A stretch of DNA of 64,000 nucleotides from Leptospira ryugenii (GCF_003114855.1 NZ_BFBB01000008.1:558001-622000); one strand, 5' to 3'; positions 18,867 to 28,208 are shown, numbered from the stretch's first letter. Program-made: numbers and translations. The notes: generated by a model not told the origin, from the letters alone.

Positions 18867-19466
18867 TTATAATTCGCTGATTAAAACTTGTGAAAGTTCT
18901 TTGATGGATTTGAATTCGAGAACAAAGAAGATATAACCTTGTATATCTCTGCCTTTGACATGGTAATTGATAAATGCTAACAATAGAGTATTTTCATCGG
19001 ATTGGTAGTCTTGGTGGATCATCTCTTGGTATTTCCCAACGTTGAACTCAGGCAAAAAGGTCTCAATTTTTTTTTGAGCCATCTTTGCGAGAGTAGAAAG
19101 GATAGAATTTAATATAATATTGCCAATTTCACTAAGAGCATCTTTTTCAAAGTGAGAAACCTCATTGGTTTCCACATAGTCTTTCATCATCATGCGTACA
19201 ATTTCTAGACTAGAGGTTTTGTGAAACAAAATGAAGGCAGAACCATTTCCCAAACCACCTTTGAAGTTTTGTTTGATAGAACAAACATCTCGGTCAATCA
19301 GATTGTCCATTTTGATGGCATCATCAAAGGTAATGAGTTTCAAACCTGGAACCGTAAGTAAGATTTCGTTAGAAATCATCTCACTCAATAACTTTGCGGC
19401 TCCTCCCAAACTTATGTTGAAGAGTTCATTGAGGGCATCGGCTTCCAGTTCTGTGAGTTGGTCCAT
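18867..19466 (-). CDS. CheC-like phosphatase
   Basis: The 199-residue product carries two copies of the CheC/CheX/FliY active-site pattern D/S-x3-E-x2-N: DALNELFN near residue 10 and DALSEIGN near 110. Both glutamates and asparagines are kept. Two such sites mark CheC rather than CheX. The family dephosphorylates CheY-P, and the adjacent single receiver gene, 2 bases upstream, is the obvious substrate. The middle segment has a beta-rich core as in the family. No other chemotaxis gene lies nearby, so it may serve a separate phosphorelay with the hybrid kinase. Confidence 0.8.
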   Translation of the reverse strand: MDQLTELEADALNELFNISLGGAAKLLSEMISNEILLTVPGLKLITFDDAIKMDNLIDRDVCSIKQNFKGGLGNGSAFILFHKTSSLEIVRMMMKDYVETNEVSHFEKDALSEIGNIILNSILSTLAKMAQKKIETFLPEFNVGKYQEMIHQDYQSDENTLLLAFINYHVKGRDIQGYIFFVLEFKSIKELSQVLISEL

Positions 19467-19468
19467 AT

Positions 19469-19834
19469 TTATACTTTTTTGATGAATGGCGTAAGCTTTT
19501 CTGGAGAGATAGGTTTTTCGATGAAATCAATATTTATGGCCGCTGCCTGGTTACGAATGGCATCTTGTATATTTGCAGTGATCAGAGCCACTTTTGCATC
19601 AGGAAACTTTTGTTTTACGATACTAGCAAGTTCCAATCCAGTCAAGGTTCCTGGCATATTTTGGTCTATCGTTGCAAAATCGAGCTGAGAGATACCGTTC
19701 AAAATGTCCTTGGCTTTGTCTGCGGAGTCAGATTCTGTGAATTCACAGTCCAGAGGCAATTCTCCAATGATCTTTTTGATCATCAATCTAGTCACCGTAC
19801 TATCGTCCACAATCAATGCCTTTTTAGCTGACAT
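19469..19834 (-). CDS. CheY-like single-domain response regulator
   Basis: The 121-residue product is one receiver domain. It has the acidic pair Asp10-Asp11 (VDDS), phospho-acceptor Asp57 in ATIDQNMPG, the switch Thr87 in LITAN, and Lys107 in EKPIS. There is no output domain, so it signals by binding a partner. It heads the three-gene operon with the CheC-like phosphatase and the hybrid kinase, which together supply phosphorylation, output and signal ending. The gap to the divergent MORN lipoprotein gene is 53 bases and probably holds both promoters. Confidence 0.88.
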   Translation of the reverse strand: MSAKKALIVDDSTVTRLMIKKIIGELPLDCEFTESDSADKAKDILNGISQLDFATIDQNMPGTLTGLELASIVKQKFPDAKVALITANIQDAIRNQAAAINIDFIEKPISPEKLTPFIKKV

Positions 19835-19887
19835 ATTTAAAATCCTTTTTCAAATGACTCATGGTTCTTATCGATTAGGTTATCAAA

Positions 19888-20520
19888 GTGTTGAATTTAC
19901 GCAAAGATATGGCAACAGGAATTTTCTTGCTACTCTTGGGATTGCTTTTGTCTCATTGTAGTACCGTACCTGTGACATGTACCTCAGGTGATTGTGATAA
20001 CGGAGAAGGTATCCAGATCATTGCCGATGGCAGTCGCTATGAAGGCGAGTTTTTAGGAGCAAGGCGCCAGGGCAAAGGAAAGCTTTATTACGAAAATCAG
20101 GACATCTACGATGGTGAATTCTTTGAAGGCAAACGAGAAGGCCAAGGCACATATAGCCACCACGGTTCTGATCGGTATGAGGGAAAGTTTGAAGAGGGCT
20201 TACGCCACGGAAATGGAAAGTACCATTACAAAAACCAGGAAGTGTACGAAGGGACGTATCGTTCTGGCCTAAGAGAGGGAATGGGAACCTATACTTATCC
20301 CAATGGAGATCGTTTCGAGGGTAGCTACAAAAACGGAAAACGTGAGGGGCCTGGGATCTACATATTCGCCGACAAAAACGTGTTAGAAGGGGTTTGGAAA
20401 GAAAACCATCTCCAAGGAAAAGCAATCATCCGAAACCCAAAAGGAAGGATCATCCACGAAGGGTATTGGAAGGACAACAAATACCTAGGTAGAGAAGAAC
20501 CCAAAGAAGATTCCAATTAA
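19888..20520 (+). CDS. MORN-repeat lipoprotein
   Basis: The GTG at 19888 (AGG eight bases upstream) gives an N-terminus with Arg and Lys, a hydrophobic stretch and lipobox LLSHC; an ATG at 19909 is an alternative start. The rest of the 210 residues is six or seven MORN repeats of about 23 residues, with the recurrent pattern YEGxFxxGxRxGxGxYxY. MORN repeats form extended beta hairpin sheets and bind lipids or proteins. It is anchored in a membrane by acylation and its partner is unknown. It converges on metF with a 4-base overlap. Confidence 0.8.
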   Translation: MLNLRKDMATGIFLLLLGLLLSHCSTVPVTCTSGDCDNGEGIQIIADGSRYEGEFLGARRQGKGKLYYENQDIYDGEFFEGKREGQGTYSHHGSDRYEGKFEEGLRHGNGKYHYKNQEVYEGTYRSGLREGMGTYTYPNGDRFEGSYKNGKREGPGIYIFADKNVLEGVWKENHLQGKAIIRNPKGRIIHEGYWKDNKYLGREEPKEDSN

Positions 20521-21401
20521 ATAGCGTCGAAGTTTCTGATGCCCAAAGATTCGTAAATCTTTCGAGTCGCCTTAGATTTGTTCAGTGTATACATATGGAT
20601 GCCAGCCACATTCTGGTCTAAGAGTCCTCTCACTTGTTCCGTTGCCCAGTGGATGCCTACATTTTCTGCATAGGCATCATCTTCTGCTCGTGAAAGTGAT
20701 TTCAAAAGTTTTGCTGGAAATCTGGAACCAAGGGAAAGTTCCGCCATACGTGCCATTCCTTTTCTAGAGGTGATCGGCATAATACCCGCAATGATAGGGA
20801 CTTTGATACCTGCGATCTCGCAGCGTTCCATAAAGTCAAAGAAGTCATTGTTGTCGAAAAATAGCTGCGTGCAAATATAATCAGCTCCTTGGTCAACTTT
20901 CCATTTTAGGTTTTCGATTTCTTTGAGTCGATTGGGAGTAGAGGGGTGGCCTTCCGGAAAGCCTGCCACACCGATGCCCATCTCTGGAAAGTGTTGTTTG
21001 ATGAATTGCACTAACTCCCCAGCGTATTCAAAACCATCCACCGGCTTTACAAAATTGGACTCGCCTTTGGGTGGATCACCACGCAATGCCATGATATTGT
21101 GAATCCCTGAACTATGGTATCGTTTGAGTACTTGATGGATGTCGTCTTTGCTCGCACCTACACATGTCAAGTGGCTAACAATCGTTAGTCCCGTTTTTTC
21201 CTGAAGTTTTAAAACTAGATCATGAGTCAAGTCTCTAGTGGAACCACCGGCGCCATAGGTAACACTCACGTAGGCTGGATTTAAAGAGGAAAGGTCCTGG
21301 ATATTTTTGAAGAGCTCTTCAGAAGCTTCTTCATTTTTGGGAGGGAAAAATTCAAAACTGATAGAAGTTTTTCGTTTTGTGAGGACCTGAGAAATGTGCA
21401 T
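20517..21401 (-). CDS. metF: 5,10-methylenetetrahydrofolate reductase
   Basis: The 294-residue product matches bacterial MetF in length and motifs. The N-terminus has SFEFFPPK, with the catalytic Glu. It is followed by VSVTYGAGGS, HLTCVGAS, NIMALRGDPP with the FAD-contacting Asp, GVAGFPEGHP, and QLFFDN near the middle. It reduces methylene-THF to methyl-THF with NADH and FAD, feeding methionine synthase. The upstream SDR gene on the same strand ends 12 bases before its start, so the two may be co-transcribed. No S-box or other riboswitch is visible directly upstream. Confidence 0.95.
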   Translation of the reverse strand: MHISQVLTKRKTSISFEFFPPKNEEASEELFKNIQDLSSLNPAYVSVTYGAGGSTRDLTHDLVLKLQEKTGLTIVSHLTCVGASKDDIHQVLKRYHSSGIHNIMALRGDPPKGESNFVKPVDGFEYAGELVQFIKQHFPEMGIGVAGFPEGHPSTPNRLKEIENLKWKVDQGADYICTQLFFDNNDFFDFMERCEIAGIKVPIIAGIMPITSRKGMARMAELSLGSRFPAKLLKSLSRAEDDAYAENVGIHWATEQVRGLLDQNVAGIHMYTLNKSKATRKIYESLGIRNFDAI

Positions 21402-21413
21402 GTAGACTAGAAT

Positions 21414-22277
21414 CTAAACTGGAATATTTTTCTCAAGTCCCTTGTTTGCATCCAACCAGCCTTTGGAAACTTTCAGTTTGACAGCTAGCCAAAAAAAGAA
21501 ACGTGGGAATAGGGTCGGAAGAACCACTATGGACAGCCTGAGATAGGACGGAACCATCACCTCAGCTTGATTTTTTTGAATAGCCTTTCGAATGGCCAGG
21601 GCAACAGAGAGGGGAGGGATTACCGGAGTAAAAATAGAAGGTTTCACACCTTCTATCATTCTCGTTTTAGCCATGGTGGGACAGACCCAACTAACACCAA
21701 TATTTTTTTCATAGTATTCCATTCTGAGAGCATGTGAAAAGCCAACTACTGCATGTTTTGTGGCAGAATAAACAGCTGTACCTTCCGAGCCATACTTTCC
21801 AGCAATGCTTGCCAAATTTACAATGTGCGCATTCTCTGCTTGGGATAAAATTGGTAGTGCCAAATGTGTAACTTTGATTAAACCTGTGACATTGATTTGG
21901 ATAGCTTTTTCCCATTTTTGAAATTCACCGTCAACAAAGGAGCCCGAAGGAGCTATACCGGCATTGTTGATCAATATCTCAAAGGATACTTTCTTCTTTT
22001 GTATTCGGGAGAACAAGGCTTCGATCTGAGAGACCGAAGAAAGATCGCAAGGATAGGACTCAAATTCTACACCATAAGACTCAATCTTTAGCTTCATCTC
22101 TTTGAGAGCTTTTGTGTCTACATCTACACCAATGATTTTTTTGATCCCTAACTTTGCAAAATCCTCACAAACAAGTGCGCCAATGCCCATGCCAGCACCG
22201 GTGATCAGAGCCGTTTTTCCTTTTATTTCCACAAACCAAGAGAATGCTGTTTTTTTACTTTCGTCAATCCAATTCAA
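21414..22277 (-). CDS. Short-chain dehydrogenase/reductase
   Basis: The 287-residue product is a classical SDR. The cofactor site is TGAGMGIG at about 26-33, there is an NNAG strand motif, and the catalytic Ser lies in NLASIAG with Tyr and Lys in YSATKHA. The C-terminus beyond the core has a hydrophobic stretch (LSIVVLPTLFPRFFFWLAV), as in membrane-associated SDRs that act on lipids or retinol-like substrates. The substrate is unknown. A GTG about 15 codons in is an alternative start and would leave more room for the promoter of the divergent birA gene. Confidence 0.85.
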   Translation of the reverse strand: MNWIDESKKTAFSWFVEIKGKTALITGAGMGIGALVCEDFAKLGIKKIIGVDVDTKALKEMKLKIESYGVEFESYPCDLSSVSQIEALFSRIQKKKVSFEILINNAGIAPSGSFVDGEFQKWEKAIQINVTGLIKVTHLALPILSQAENAHIVNLASIAGKYGSEGTAVYSATKHAVVGFSHALRMEYYEKNIGVSWVCPTMAKTRMIEGVKPSIFTPVIPPLSVALAIRKAIQKNQAEVMVPSYLRLSIVVLPTLFPRFFFWLAVKLKVSKGWLDANKGLEKNIPV

Positions 22278-22294
22278 AAAAAGACAATCCTAGT

Positions 22295-23050
22295 ATGTCG
22301 TATCACTTCTTAAAATGGGAAAAAGGCCAGAGGCTTTCCTCTGTCTCCTCTACAAATGAGTGGATCAAAAATCCAGAGGTGCCTGTAGGATCTTGGGTTA
22401 TAGCAGATGAGCAAACGCAAGGAAAAGGAAGAGGGCAACATACCTGGCAGACATTAGGTGATGAATTTTTAATCTTTTCTGGTAAGATCCAATTTCCGCA
22501 GACGGATATCCAATTGCAATTGGTATCTATTTTTGTGGCGGCAGGATTGCTAAAAGCACTACAAAAAAATTTTCCAAAAGTTTCTACTGATCTGAGTATT
22601 AAATGGCCAAACGATATTTACAGAGAGGACAAAAAGGTCGCCGGAATCTTGATCGAATCTGAGATCCAATCTGGAATTTGTACTTTGGTTATTGGAATTG
22701 GGGTAAATGTTTTTGGACAGAACGTCCCCAATGAATGGAAGACTAAGGCTGCCTTTGTTTCTGATAACCTGCCTATGGAAGGAGAGTTGGAGACACTGAC
22801 CAAAGATTTAATTGAACAATTGAATCACTATTTCATCAAAATGATTGATCCAAGTACAATTTTACAAGAATTGATTTGGGTTGAAAACCATTCTTACTTA
22901 AAAGACAAAGCAATTGAAACTCTCTGGGATTCAAAAATCGTGAGAGGAAAAGTTTTGGGAATTGATGAATTTGGTTTCCTCATCATTATGACTGAGAAAG
23001 GCGAGAAGATTGAGCTTATGGATACCTCTCCAGAGTTTAGGGTGATTTAA
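22295..23050 (+). CDS. birA: Biotin-[acetyl-CoA-carboxylase] ligase
   Basis: The ATG at 22295 gives a 251-residue protein; upstream in-frame codons run into the divergent SDR gene. Motifs of the ligase domain are present: SSTNEW at the start, the biotinyl-AMP loop [16 protein letters not shown] with the catalytic Lys, and KVAGILIE. There is no N-terminal helix-turn-helix, so it is a monofunctional class I enzyme and not a repressor. It attaches biotin to carboxylase carrier proteins. Its TAA overlaps the ATG of coaX (TAATG), a pairing also seen in other bacteria. Confidence 0.92.
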   Translation: MSYHFLKWEKGQRLSSVSSTNEWIKNPEVPVGSWVIADEQTQGKGRGQHTWQTLGDEFLIFSGKIQFPQTDIQLQLVSIFVAAGLLKALQKNFPKVSTDLSIKWPNDIYREDKKVAGILIESEIQSGICTLVIGIGVNVFGQNVPNEWKTKAAFVSDNLPMEGELETLTKDLIEQLNHYFIKMIDPSTILQELIWVENHSYLKDKAIETLWDSKIVRGKVLGIDEFGFLIIMTEKGEKIELMDTSPEFRVI

Positions 23051-23841
23051 TGGCAGACAGTGCACTTTTATTGGTTGTGGATGTTGGGAATACAAATACT
23101 GTATTTGGGATTTTTCGAGAAGGGCAAGAACAACCTGATTTCCATAAACGAACTGTCACGAGGAGAGACAGGACATCCGATGAACTCGGTCTTTTCTTAA
23201 AAGGCTTTTTGACTCAAGAGAAAGTTGATTCCCTTCAAATCAAAAAAGCAATCTATTCCAGTGTAGTGCCCTCCCTCAATCCTATCATTGAACGCATGTT
23301 TGAGGATTGGTTTGAAGTAAAACCACTTCGTGTACATTACCAAATGAAGTTAAATTTTGGTATTACCTACCCTCGTCCTTTTGAAATTGGAGCAGACCGT
23401 TTGGTGAATGCCGCCTACTGTGCAAAGATGTTTCCCAATCAAAAGGCAATCTTAGTAGATTTAGGCACTGCGACTACCTTTTGTGTGATCAATGAAAAGC
23501 CAGAATACGTAGGTGGAGTGATCGCTCCAGGTTTAAAGATTTCTATGGATGCTCTAACGAGAAACACAGCACAGTTACCTCCGATCGTATTTGGTTCACC
23601 GAGTGTTGTCTTAGGAGGATCTACCGTGGAGTCTATACAATCAGGATTCTTTTATGGTTGGATTGGTTTACTGAAAGAAATCGTACGCGCGATTAAAGCA
23701 GAGTTGCCTGGCGACTACAAAGTGATTGGAACAGGTGGTTTGGTAACAACGATTCATTCTTCCGATAACAAAGTTTTTGACCATATCGATCCAATGTTAA
23801 CTCTCAAGGGCTTAAAAATCTTAGCAGAATTAAACTCATAG
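23050..23841 (+). CDS. coaX: Type III pantothenate kinase
   Basis: The 263-residue product has the ASKHA-fold motifs of Coa[13 protein letters not shown] at the N-terminus as phosphate loop 1, [11 protein letters not shown] in the middle, [11 protein letters not shown] as phosphate 2, and GTGGLV near the end as the adenosine loop. It carries out the first step of coenzyme A synthesis and is insensitive to CoA feedback in characterised members. It is translationally coupled to birA. The 3' end overlaps the convergent SGNH hydrolase gene by 6 bases. Confidence 0.95.
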   Translation: MADSALLLVVDVGNTNTVFGIFREGQEQPDFHKRTVTRRDRTSDELGLFLKGFLTQEKVDSLQIKKAIYSSVVPSLNPIIERMFEDWFEVKPLRVHYQMKLNFGITYPRPFEIGADRLVNAAYCAKMFPNQKAILVDLGTATTFCVINEKPEYVGGVIAPGLKISMDALTRNTAQLPPIVFGSPSVVLGGSTVESIQSGFFYGWIGLLKEIVRAIKAELPGDYKVIGTGGLVTTIHSSDNKVFDHIDPMLTLKGLKILAELNS

Positions 23842-24459
23842 TCCTAGTAGGATACGAGCATATTCATTACCGATCAGATCATACCCCAATTGGTTGGGGT
23901 GGATAGGGTCGGCCAGGGGATAAAGATTTTCGGAGTTGCCACTTTTTTGAAAAACCAAATCCAAATCTGCCAATCTGTATCTGGGGTTCTCGGCTACAAG
24001 TTCTCGAATTCTCTGGTTATTTGTTAGGATAGACTCAAACAAACCAGTTTGTTTGGTCCGAGGAACGGCACTCAGAATGAAGTATGGGCTTTTATTGATT
24101 GTCAATTGAGTTAAAATTTCTTTATATCTTTCCAAAAATCCAGAAGTTCCCGTATAACTTGCATCATTTGTCCCAAGCTCTATAATCCAAACATCTGTAG
24201 GTAACTGCTCAGCTCTTGGCAAATCATTCAACCAATTGCGAGTATCGTAACCAGCAACAGAAAGATCAGTGATTTGGTATCTGCTTGAGAGCTTACCTTT
24301 CAATCCGAATGCATCCGACCATTGCGAGAGAGAGTCCCCTAAAATACTGATTTTGATTGTAGAATTTTGGTTTAACAAAGCTAAACTCACACCTATATCA
24401 TTTTGATTCTGTTTATAACAGGATATAAAAAAAAGGGCAACAAACAGATATCGTCTCAT
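23836..24459 (-). CDS. SGNH-family esterase/lipase lipoprotein
   Basis: The ATG at 24459 ([14 protein letters not shown]) gives a short signal sequence with lipobox FISC; the frame continues upstream into the next gene. The mature part shows all four SGNH blocks: GDSLS with nucleophile Ser43, a Gly in the second block near SVAGYD, GTND with Asn, and DPIHPN with the catalytic Asp and His near the end. SGNH enzymes cleave acyl or acetyl esters, here probably at the envelope. The upstream GT39-like gene ends 7 bases before this start, so a role in modifying surface glycans is possible. Confidence 0.8.
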   Translation of the reverse strand: MRRYLFVALFFISCYKQNQNDIGVSLALLNQNSTIKISILGDSLSQWSDAFGLKGKLSSRYQITDLSVAGYDTRNWLNDLPRAEQLPTDVWIIELGTNDASYTGTSGFLERYKEILTQLTINKSPYFILSAVPRTKQTGLFESILTNNQRIRELVAENPRYRLADLDLVFQKSGNSENLYPLADPIHPNQLGYDLIGNEYARILLGL

Positions 24460-24466
24460 ATAACAT

Positions 24467-26002
24467 TCATCTTGGTTTTTTGTAGATGATGGTACCAAAA
24501 GAATACCAATGTTGCGAGGGGACAGGTATGTTGATTTCTTCTCGGATCCAATCTGGGTGTTCGGATAAAAATGTGCGGATCGTTTGGTTTATTAAATCCT
24601 CTCTATAAAAGACAAAAGCATCTTGAGAAGCAATTGTATCCGAATAATGTTGGGAGGGTATTTCTAATTCTCCAGGTATAAATTCTAGGAGAGTTTTGTT
24701 TGGATCACTTTGCTTTAAATAAAAATACGGATCAGGGATGGCTTGCAAATATACCTTTTGGTGGCCTTTTAGGGAATTCTCGATTTGAGAAAAATGATTT
24801 TTGAGCAGTTCAGAAGAATTTGTTTTTATGTAATGAATATTTAAAATTGAAATCCAACCAAGAATAGAAATAGTGATGCTTACGATTGTCAGAGAGAGGC
24901 CGATATACTTTTGTTCGCTGATGATTGCCATCCCAAGAGCAAATGGAAACATAAAATGAATGACATACCAACCTTCTGAAGAGGAAAAGATTGCAAATAC
25001 TATAAGCGCAAACCAAATCCAGAATAGTACAAATCGTTCAGGTATTTTTTTAAAAGATCTTAATACTTGAAAAGTAAATAAGGAAAGAATCAAAAATTGA
25101 AAAAGTATGATAACCATCCTGAACTTAGAAAATGCAAAACCAAAACTAAAGATTTTTAACTTAGTTAAAAAATCAAAAGTCCCAAATAAGGACTTTTTTC
25201 TTGTTAGCTGGGCACCAAATTGAACAAGAAATAGCTCCCAATCGGGGTGAATGTAAAGAACCCAAAGAAAAATCGGGAGAAAAGCCCCGATACCACCATA
25301 GAAAAACATCTTCCACCTTATTTGTTTATCTCGGATCAGAGAATAGAGAAAGAGAGGTCCTAAGGATAAAGCAAATGGATGCGATAAAACAGATAAGGCA
25401 TAAAAAATACCGGATAAAAATGCTCTTTGTCTATCCCGTCCTTCTGAAAAAGAACAAACCAAACTCAACAAAAAAAATAAAATTGTAGTCCCTTCCATTC
25501 GTGCGGGTATCCCAAAACGAAAGAACAAGGGTTCATATAAAATAGTTGTACACGCGATTAAGATTGATGATTTCGAAAATTTCCAGAGATGGAGAAGATA
25601 CACAAATACGATTACAGATGAGATACTCGTGAAAAAACTCACCGTACGAATTGTTCCCAGCGTTGCTGAAAAAATTTTGATACAGAATGAAGTCAGTAGG
25701 ATATGAACAGGAGGCATCCAAAGAGTTTTGGATTCCATACCTGGTATAAGGCCTATGAGAACATCTGTTTGGAGGATACCAGTCTTTGCAAATTGAGATG
25801 CCGGTGAAAAAAATAAAACTTCATCGGGCCAGACAGGAGGAAGTTCTAAACCGATGGAAATGAATAGGACAGCAGAAAAGAAAAAGGGGAAAAAAAACGG
25901 AAAGCGGAGAAAGCTACGTAGAGATGAGTTATTTTGAGAGTGAAGCAACGGCTTCTTGCTCAGTTTCAAAAACTTCAAAGAGGTCAAGGAGCTCAACCAC
26001 AT
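24467..26002 (-). CDS. GT39/ArnT-like membrane glycosyltransferase
   Basis: The product of up to 511 residues has at least nine hydrophobic helices and a C-terminal soluble domain of about 130 residues. The first periplasmic loop carries WPDEVLFF, which matches the conserved acidic motif of dolichyl- or polyprenyl-phosphate-sugar transferases (GT39, ArnT). Such enzymes move a sugar from a lipid carrier to a protein or lipid outside the membrane. The ATG at 26002 lies 74 bases inside the STAS gene; an in-frame TTG at 25948 would cut that overlap. It is followed by the SGNH esterase gene. Confidence 0.7.
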   Translation of the reverse strand: MWLSSLTSLKFLKLSKKPLLHSQNNSSLRSFLRFPFFFPFFFSAVLFISIGLELPPVWPDEVLFFSPASQFAKTGILQTDVLIGLIPGMESKTLWMPPVHILLTSFCIKIFSATLGTIRTVSFFTSISSVIVFVYLLHLWKFSKSSILIACTTILYEPLFFRFGIPARMEGTTILFFLLSLVCSFSEGRDRQRAFLSGIFYALSVLSHPFALSLGPLFLYSLIRDKQIRWKMFFYGGIGAFLPIFLWVLYIHPDWELFLVQFGAQLTRKKSLFGTFDFLTKLKIFSFGFAFSKFRMVIILFQFLILSLFTFQVLRSFKKIPERFVLFWIWFALIVFAIFSSSEGWYVIHFMFPFALGMAIISEQKYIGLSLTIVSITISILGWISILNIHYIKTNSSELLKNHFSQIENSLKGHQKVYLQAIPDPYFYLKQSDPNKTLLEFIPGELEIPSQHYSDTIASQDAFVFYREDLINQTIRTFLSEHPDWIREEINIPVPSQHWYSFGTIIYKKPR

Positions 26003-26294
26003 CGAAAACTTTCTTAACAGGAGGAGTGATGCAACAAAGTTTGAGTTTGCGACCTTGTTTGTCTAGTTCGCGAACCATACCCACAAAGATTCTGATCCCA
26101 GAAGAGGAGATATAGGAGATGAGCTCAAGGTTAATGATGATATCACCATTTCCACTTTGCACATCTTCTGCTAATTTTGCCTCAACCTCGTCAGAATGTG
26201 TAATGTCTAGTCTACCATTTAGGTGGACTAAGGTATGATTTCCAATTTTTTTGGTCTTTATTTCCAAAACGCGCCTACTTACGGACACGATCAT
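25929..26294 (-). CDS. STAS-domain anti-sigma factor antagonist
   Basis: The 121-residue product is one STAS domain with the usual alternating strands and helices. The phosphorylation site reads YISSSGIRIF, with Ser64 as the likely target and Ser in place of the usual Asp before it. Such proteins bind an anti-sigma kinase when unphosphorylated, and SpoIIE phosphatases reactivate them. Three SpoIIE-type phosphatases are encoded elsewhere in this window, but no kinase is adjacent, so the partner is unknown. Its 3' end overlaps the GT39-like gene. Confidence 0.88.
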   Translation of the reverse strand: MIVSVSRRVLEIKTKKIGNHTLVHLNGRLDITHSDEVEAKLAEDVQSGNGDIIINLELISYISSSGIRIFVGMVRELDKQGRKLKLCCITPPVKKVFDVVELLDLFEVFETEQEAVASLSK

Positions 26295-26321
26295 GCATTC
26301 TGGTTAACATTCAAGAAATTT

Positions 26322-26936
26322 TTAGGCGGCTTTCCTTTGTGGGCCTCTAAAATTTACATTTAGCGCATTTCCTAACAAATTTTCATACAATTGGAGGCGT
26401 GTCTTTGTGCTTTTGATAGACCTATGCCCCAAAAGCCTTTGGATCTCCTCTACAGAATGCCCTTTTGCATAGAAATACAGAGCCAATGAGTCGCGGAGTA
26501 AAGGTATGTGGAGAGGTTTCCTTAAAAATTGGGAGGCTTTGCTCAATACTTTTTGGATGGAGCGGACTTCCCGTGGCCCTTTTCTTCCCGGAAAGAGTAG
26601 ATCCGTGTCGATAAATTGCTGTGCTTGCAGGAAGAGCTCACGGCATAAGGTCTTCTCTACAAAGACCTTTCTTTCTTTCAATCGTTTGCGGTTGCCTAGG
26701 GAAATGGACTGCTCATTCCAATGGATATCGACTTTTTTCAGTTGTAAAAGCTCTGGAAGTTGTAAGCCCGTAACGATCAGCAAACGTAAGATGAGGTAAT
26801 GTTCAAAATTGTACTTTCTAATGTCTGCTAATACTTTATGTACTTCATCATTGCTGAGGAGAGGGCTTTGGTACTCAGAGAGAAGGACCTCGGGAAAACG
26901 ATTTTGAGGGAAAAGGGGTAGGAGCGATTTTAACAT
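26322..26936 (-). CDS. Degenerate tyrosine recombinase-like protein
   Basis: The 204-residue product matches the catalytic domain of XerC/XerD-type recombinases and lacks most of the N-terminal DNA-binding domain. Aligned with XerD by eye, the first catalytic Arg (TGLRxxEL) is Gln in TGLQLPELLQL. The HxLRH block reads PLLRD, keeping Arg but losing both His. LLGH is kept. The tyrosine nine residues after that His is Arg, although a Tyr occurs four further on. The beta-hairpin Lys seems present in RLKERKV. It therefore probably binds DNA without cutting it. It is divergent from telA. Confidence 0.7.
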   Translation of the reverse strand: MLKSLLPLFPQNRFPEVLLSEYQSPLLSNDEVHKVLADIRKYNFEHYLILRLLIVTGLQLPELLQLKKVDIHWNEQSISLGNRKRLKERKVFVEKTLCRELFLQAQQFIDTDLLFPGRKGPREVRSIQKVLSKASQFLRKPLHIPLLRDSLALYFYAKGHSVEEIQRLLGHRSIKSTKTRLQLYENLLGNALNVNFRGPQRKAA

Positions 26937-26960
26937 AGTTTTTTTCTCACAAATTATCGG

Positions 26961-27049
26961 ATGGAATCAGAAGCTCTTCGAGACCAACTAGAGAAAGAAT
27001 GTAAAAAATCTAAGAAAAGGAGCTCGGTATGAATCGATTATTTTTCTAA
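26961..27049 (+). other. Two tiny overlapping reading frames in the leader region before telA
   Basis: In the 200-base gap between the recombinase-like gene and telA, an ATG at 26961 opens a 23-codon frame ending in TGA at 27032. A second ATG at 27029 overlaps it as ATGA and encodes six codons to 27049, and it has a strong AAAAGGAG sequence at the right distance. The first frame encodes a very charged, Lys-rich peptide. They may be a leader peptide pair or chance; nothing else is evident in this gap. Confidence 0.2.
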
Positions 27050-27136
27050 AAATTCACCTTTTTGATCGAATCTTTTCTGCTTGCATGGCGCTTCACAAAA
27101 GGCAAATTTTAAGTAGCAAGACAAAGGATTGGTAGT

Positions 27137-28207
27137 ATGGACTCCCTAGAAATCAAAACAAATGATCCTGAATTACAACTCACAGCAGAGGAACAGAAAA
27201 AAGTACAAGAACTGACTGCTCAGATCAAATTAGACCAACCCAATGATATCATCCAATATGGCTCCCAAGTCCAAGCAAAAGTTTCTGAATTTGCCGACAA
27301 AGTATTAGGTGAAATCAAAACAAAAGATGCTGGTTATGCGGGTGAACTCTTAAATAATTTATTGTTTCGAGTAAAAGACCTAAACCTAGACTCTGTTGGC
27401 TCGGAAGGTGGAGTCTTATCAAAGATTCCTGTGATCGGAGGACTCTTTGATGCAGGAAAGAAATTTCTTGCCAAGTTTGAAGACCTCCAGAGCCAAGTAG
27501 AAAAAATCGTAGATGAACTCCACGTAGCGCGCACAAATTTAACGAAAGACATAGCCCTTCTACAAAATTTATATGAAAAAAATTTGGAGTACTTCAAAGA
27601 GATCCAAATCTATATTGCCGCCGGTGACCAAAAGGTACAAGAGTTTCGCAACAAAATATTGCCAGATATGTTGGCTAAAGCCCAAGCACAAGGGGATACC
27701 TTAGCCTCCCAAAAATACCAGGATATGGTGCAAATGGTAGACCGTTTTGAGAAAAAGCTCCATGATTTGAAATTGAGCCGAATCCTTTCTCTACAAACTG
27801 GCCCACAAATCAGGTTGATCCAAAATGGAAACCAAGTCTTGGTTGAAAAAATCCAAAGCTCAATCTTAAATACGATTCCTCTTTGGAAAAACCAAATCGT
27901 CATCGCACTTGGACTCCTCCGCCAAAGAAAGGCTCTAACGGCTCAACAAGAAGTCACCAAAACAACAAATGAATTGATCCAAAAAAATTCCGAAATGTTA
28001 AAATCAGGAACGATAGAGATCGCAAAGGAATCAGAGAAAGGTATTGTTGAGGTCGAGACACTCAAAAAAGTAAACCAACAATTGATCGAAACAATATCTG
28101 AAACATTGAAAATCCAAGAAGAAGGAAGATCAAAGCGCAAACTTGCAGAACAAGAATTGATCAAATTGGAATCTGACATCAAACAAAAACTTCTGGAAGC
28201 AAAGTAG
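27137..28207 (+). CDS. TelA family (toxic anion resistance) protein
   Basis: The 356-residue product is a mostly helical, soluble protein with the TelA layout. It has an acidic N-terminus, an IIQYGSQVQAKVSEFADKVL helix near 38-58, a Gly-rich GGVLSKIPVIGGLF loop near 90-105, then long coiled coils, with IRLIQNGNQVLVEKIQSSI near 228 as the family core. TelA was named for tellurite resistance, but its mechanism is unsettled. The next gene encodes an XpaC-like protein and lies one base away. That pairing is common for TelA and suggests a membrane-linked complex. Confidence 0.85.
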   Translation: MDSLEIKTNDPELQLTAEEQKKVQELTAQIKLDQPNDIIQYGSQVQAKVSEFADKVLGEIKTKDAGYAGELLNNLLFRVKDLNLDSVGSEGGVLSKIPVIGGLFDAGKKFLAKFEDLQSQVEKIVDELHVARTNLTKDIALLQNLYEKNLEYFKEIQIYIAAGDQKVQEFRNKILPDMLAKAQAQGDTLASQKYQDMVQMVDRFEKKLHDLKLSRILSLQTGPQIRLIQNGNQVLVEKIQSSILNTIPLWKNQIVIALGLLRQRKALTAQQEVTKTTNELIQKNSEMLKSGTIEIAKESEKGIVEVETLKKVNQQLIETISETLKIQEEGRSKRKLAEQELIKLESDIKQKLLEAK

Positions 28208-28208
28208 T

